This document shows, piece after piece, positions 29,285 to 31,695 of a stretch of DNA of 31,695 nucleotides. A program made the position numbers and the translations under genes. The stretch comes from JBBRVW01 sp038246545 (GTDB lineage Bacteria; Actinomycetota; Actinomycetes; JACCUZ01): positions 1 to 31,695 of the forward strand of contig JBBRVW010000045.1 of NCBI GenBank assembly GCA_038246545.1, in the 5' to 3' direction. Under the pieces are notes generated by a model, which did not search any database, was not told where the DNA came from, and saw only the letters and a list, made by a program, of their open reading frames with translations. Each line of letters opens with the position of its first letter. Position 1 is the first letter of the stretch.

Positions 29285-30493
29285 TCACCGTCTGTTCCTG
29301 GCGCCCGTCGACACCACTACGCCAGCAATGCTGCGGGCGAGCCACGTCGTGACCGCCTCGAGCGGTCCCCGGCCGACCCGCCAGCGCCACAGGGAGGCGG
29401 CAAGCAGCGCCACAGCGACGTGCAGCAGCCACAGGTGCAGCCGGTCGTCGAGCAGCAACGGCCCGTCGGTACGCAGGGCGATGACGTGGGCGGAGTACAG
29501 GGTGAGCGTCATGGACCCGGCTGCCGCGACCGGGAACAGAGGCCCCATGCCACGCACGGCCAGCAGCAGGCACAGCCCCAGCACCGCAGCCGCGCTGCCG
29601 GCAGCGCCCAGCAGGTCGAGAGTGGCGCCGCTGTGCGGCGCCGCGACGAGCAGCCAGGCGGGGTCACTGGCCGGGGTGACACCGAGCAGCCCGACGTCCA
29701 GCGCCCGGTCGACCGCCTCGGCCGGCAGGGGCGTCCCCTCAGCCAGGCCGGTGCGGCCACCGGCCAGGCCGAGCAGGACGGACGAGAGCGCCCGGGCAGC
29801 CAAGGCAAACACAGCACCGCCGACCAGCAACGCCCACGCAACCTGCTGCCGGCCCAGCGGCAGCCGGCCGAGAGCCAGCCCGACCAGAAGGTACGTCGTC
29901 CAGGTGAGCACCGGGTAGACGCCGGAAACGGCCAGCTGGACGGGCAGCCCAAGCAGGTCCGGCTCCCCCACCGGGAACTCCGGCACCACGGTCCAGCGGA
30001 GCAGGTGGCTGGCCGGCGGCGAGACCAGCACCCACACCACGGCCAGCACGCCGAGGGTGCGGGTACGAAGACCGAGCAGCGGGACCGCCACCAGGAACAG
30101 CAGGGCGTAGTACTCGAGGATCACCAGGGGCGGTGAGTCCAACGCACCGAGCCCGAACCCGAGCACGAGCAGCAGCACCGACCGGACCACCGTCGCCACC
30201 CGGAACCGGCGCAGGGAGTCGGCCCGCGACGCCACCAGCGACATGCTCACACCGGCCAGCACCGCGAACAGCGCGGAGGCCCGCCCCGCCGCCACCACGT
30301 AGGCCGGGTGTACCTGCCCCTGGGCGCCGTAGTCGGGGAAGATGTGGGTCGCGGCCATCCCGATCAGGGCGAGCCCACGTGCGACGTCGACGCCGACAAC
30401 GCGACCGGCCCTCCGCGACGCGCCCGCACCATCGGGATCCGGCTCTGGACGGTGTGGGGACGCCCGTCCAGGGACCAGTGACCGAGAGACCAC
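29285..30493 (-). CDS. polytopic acyltransferase-like protein (HGSNAT/DUF1624, DUF418-like)
   Basis: The 402-aa protein has about ten membrane segments. It begins after a hydrophilic 30 residues with VVGVDVARGLALIGMAATHI, the signature first helix of the HGSNAT-catalytic/DUF1624 family with its Asp-x-x-Arg-Gly and a later His. The end (GSMTLTLYSAHVIAL ... LLHVAVALLAASLWRW) resembles the DUF418 region. Relatives transfer acyl groups across the membrane to sugars (heparan-alpha-glucosaminide N-acetyltransferase), but most bacterial ones are untested. GTG at 30493 has AGGG upstream at good spacing and lies 20 nt after the small coiled-coil gene, so the two are probably cotranscribed. It could acetylate surface glycan, though it stands outside the sugar operons. 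Confidence 0.8.
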   Translation of the reverse strand: MVSRSLVPGRASPHRPEPDPDGAGASRRAGRVVGVDVARGLALIGMAATHIFPDYGAQGQVHPAYVVAAGRASALFAVLAGVSMSLVASRADSLRRFRVATVVRSVLLLVLGFGLGALDSPPLVILEYYALLFLVAVPLLGLRTRTLGVLAVVWVLVSPPASHLLRWTVVPEFPVGEPDLLGLPVQLAVSGVYPVLTWTTYLLVGLALGRLPLGRQQVAWALLVGGAVFALAARALSSVLLGLAGGRTGLAEGTPLPAEAVDRALDVGLLGVTPASDPAWLLVAAPHSGATLDLLGAAGSAAAVLGLCLLLAVRGMGPLFPVAAAGSMTLTLYSAHVIALRTDGPLLLDDRLHLWLLHVAVALLAASLWRWRVGRGPLEAVTTWLARSIAGVVVSTGARNRR

Positions 30494-30513
30494 GCGTCGC
30501 CCTGGACCGACGG

Positions 30514-30828
30514 TCAGGCAGAGGGTCGGTGGTCGGTGTCGACGAGCCAGCGCAGGTCATGCTGCAGCTCGGCGACGTCAGACCGGACGTCTGCCCGAAG
30601 TGCCACGAACTCCCCGCGCAGTTCACCGAACTCGCCGCGCAGCGTCCGGAACTCCCCGCGCAGCTGACCGAAGTCCTGCCGCACGGAGCCGATCTCCGCC
30701 TGCACGGTCGCGAACCCGTCGGTCATCCGGTCGGTGAGCCGGTCGTTGATCCGCCGCATCTCTACCACGATCACGAGCATGGCGGCAGCGAGCAGCGCGA
30801 TGACGGTCCACACCTGCGCGTCGGCCAC
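30514..30828 (-). CDS. small membrane-anchored coiled-coil protein
   Basis: The 104-aa product has one N-terminal membrane helix (residues of about 7-23, VWTVIALLAAAMLVIVV) with a basic cytoplasmic flank (EMRRINDR). A coiled coil of heptads follows, including four LRGEF-type repeats at residues 49-76. A single-span anchor plus rod suggests an oligomeric membrane protein, but the function is unknown. GTG at 30828 is supported by a TACCGT box 6 nt upstream and the lack of a ribosome binding site. It lies between the rpsA terminator and the acyltransferase gene. Similar short frames often occur in actinobacteria next to unrelated genes. Confidence 0.7.
   Translation of the reverse strand: MADAQVWTVIALLAAAMLVIVVEMRRINDRLTDRMTDGFATVQAEIGSVRQDFGQLRGEFRTLRGEFGELRGEFVALRADVRSDVAELQHDLRWLVDTDHRPSA
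30601..30684 (-). repeat. four 21-bp in-frame repeats coding for LRGEF heptads
   Basis: Four imperfect 21-bp units code for heptads of the type L-R-G-E-F-x-x (first unit VRQDFGQ). The unit length equals seven codons, so changes in copy number would keep both frame and coiled-coil register. Confidence 0.7.
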
Positions 30829-30834
30829 GGCACC

Positions 30835-30840
30835 ACGGTA
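30835..30840 (-). promoter_or_regulatory. candidate -10 box (TACCGT) of the small coiled-coil gene, leaderless
   Basis: Minus-strand TACCGT followed by 6 nt and a GTG start. Sequence and spacing are identical to the arrangement before the gene at 7245. Confidence 0.45.
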
Positions 30841-30896
30841 TCCGCCCGCGGCAGCGGCAGCCGGTGATCCACAGGGCGTTGTCGGACGATCCCACG

Positions 30897-30928
30897 ACGA
30901 AGGGCCCCGCCGGAGCGGGGCCCTTCGT
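30897..30928 (-). terminator. rpsA terminator hairpin
   Basis: A perfect 14-bp stem, ACGAAGGGCCCCGC / GCGGGGCCCTTCGT, with a CGGA loop lies 20 bp downstream of the rpsA stop codon. The high GC content makes it very stable. It separates rpsA from the coiled-coil/acyltransferase pair. Confidence 0.85.
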
Positions 30929-30948
30929 GGTCGTGCCTGGTGCGGCGA

Positions 30949-31695
30949 TCAGCCGCCGGTGAGCTTCTCGCGCAGTGCGGCCAGGGCCTCGTCGGAGGCA
31001 AGGGTGCCACCACCGCCGCCGCTGCTCGCGGGTGCCTCGGTCTCCGCCGAGTCCACCGGGGCGGCCTCGGAGGAGTACGACGACGCGTTGCCGGTCTCGG
31101 CGCCGGCCTCGGCCTCGGCCTTGGCGGCCTCGGTGACCTGCTTCATGTGTGCCTCGTAGCGGACCCGCGCCACGGCGTACTGGCGCTCCCACTCGGCCTG
31201 CTGCTCCTCGTGCCCCGGGAGCCACTCGTTGGTCTCCGGGTCGAAGCCGTCCGGGTACTGGTAGTTGCCGGTCTCGTCGTAGGACGCCGACATGCCGTAG
31301 AGCGTCGGGTCGAAGGCGCTGTCGTCGCCCTCGGACGGCGCGACGCCCTCGTTGGCCTGCTTGAGGCTCAGCGAGATGCGGCGACGCTCGAGGTCGATGT
31401 CGATGACCTTGACGAAGATCTCGTCGTTGACCTGGACGACCTGCTCCGGGATCTCGACGTGGCGCTCGGCCAGCTCGGAGATGTGCACCAGGCCCTCGAT
31501 GCCCTCGTCGACGCGGACGAACGCACCGAACGGCACCAGCTTGGTGACCTTGCCGGGCACGACCTGCCCGATCTGGTGGGTCCGGGCGAACTGCTGCCAG
31601 GGGTCCTCCTGCGTCGCCTTGAGCGACAGCGAGACCCGCTCGCGGTCCATGTCGACGTCGAGCACCTCGACGGTGACCTCGTCGCCGACCTCGAC
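30949..31695 (-). CDS. rpsA: 30S ribosomal protein S1, C-terminal part
   Basis: The visible 248 residues contain the end of one S1 RNA-binding domain (VEVGDEVTVEVLDVDMDRER, VSLSLKATQEDPW) and a complete last S1 domain: IGQVVPGKVTKLVPFGAFV, EGLVHISELAERHVE, VNDEIFVKVIDIDLERRRIS. A long acidic Ala/Glu-rich tail follows, ending LREKLTGG, as in actinobacterial S1. S1 helps mRNA binding on the 30S subunit. The N-terminal part lies beyond the right window edge. The order rpsA then coaE is the usual actinobacterial arrangement, here separated by three genes. Confidence 0.98.
   Translation of the reverse strand, partial: VEVGDEVTVEVLDVDMDRERVSLSLKATQEDPWQQFARTHQIGQVVPGKVTKLVPFGAFVRVDEGIEGLVHISELAERHVEIPEQVVQVNDEIFVKVIDIDLERRRISLSLKQANEGVAPSEGDDSAFDPTLYGMSASYDETGNYQYPDGFDPETNEWLPGHEEQQAEWERQYAVARVRYEAHMKQVTEAAKAEAEAGAETGNASSYSSEAAPVDSAETEAPASSGGGGGTLASDEALAALREKLTGG

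Overview
The window is very GC-rich, every gene uses strongly GC3-biased codons, and GTG starts are frequent. The flanking housekeeping genes (rpsA, coaE, uvrB) lie in the order usual for Actinomycetota. I read it as a chromosomal segment from a high-GC actinobacterium, possibly of the Nocardioides/Geodermatophilus kind; the genus cannot be fixed from this sequence alone.

Layout. Bases 1-140 are the end of an IS3-family insertion sequence. Bases 440-2470 encode a Tat-exported G8-domain / beta-helix surface protein. uvrB (2689-4797, minus) and, at the far right, coaE (27979-28590) and rpsA (30949 to the window end, 5'-truncated), all on the minus strand, form the conserved frame. Between uvrB and coaE sits a roughly 22-kb accessory block. 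It is mainly a cell-surface polysaccharide locus in three units: (i) an epimerase (5660-6601) and a convergent NeuD/PglD-like acetyltransferase; (ii) a plus-strand unit of O-antigen polymerase/ligase-like protein, two LuxR-type regulators and a PqqD-like protein (7245-9787); (iii) a long plus-strand operon (9994-22123) with a WbpM/PglF-type dehydratase, Wzz/BY-kinase, UDP-sugar dehydrogenase, PqqD-like protein, NTP_transf_5 protein, GT4, GNAT, polytopic membrane protein, DegT aminotransferase, HprK-like kinase and a third PqqD-like protein. A convergent minus-strand unit (25287-22691) supplies a NodB-type deacetylase, another GT4 and the PglC-like initiating phosphoglycosyltransferase.

How it may work. 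The PglF-, PglE-, PglD- and PglC-like set suggests that the glycan starts with a bacillosamine-type amino sugar. The dehydrogenase would add a uronic acid, the two GT4 enzymes extend the unit, and the Wzy-like and Wzz-like proteins polymerise it. No Wzx flippase or ABC exporter is visible. Embedded in this pathway is a set more familiar from RiPP (ribosomally made, modified peptide) biology: three divergent PqqD/RRE-like proteins, an HPr-kinase-like P-loop protein and an NTP_transf_5 nucleotidyltransferase, all translationally coupled to sugar genes. No lasso cyclase or leader protease is present. This module is the best candidate for an undescribed system here.

The edges of the polysaccharide units are decorated with four small genes (one decayed) for Tat-exported proteins. 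Their signal peptides share an unusual Gly-Gly-x-x-hydrophobic-Trp-x-Ala/Thr-Pro core, although the mature parts are unrelated. A secreted HExxH metalloprotease with a Pro/Thr linker and a polytopic acyltransferase-like protein complete the surface-oriented content. At least four genes (uvrB, the Wzy-like gene, coaE and a small coiled-coil gene) have a TACNGT box 6-7 nt before a GTG codon, the arrangement expected of leaderless transcripts.
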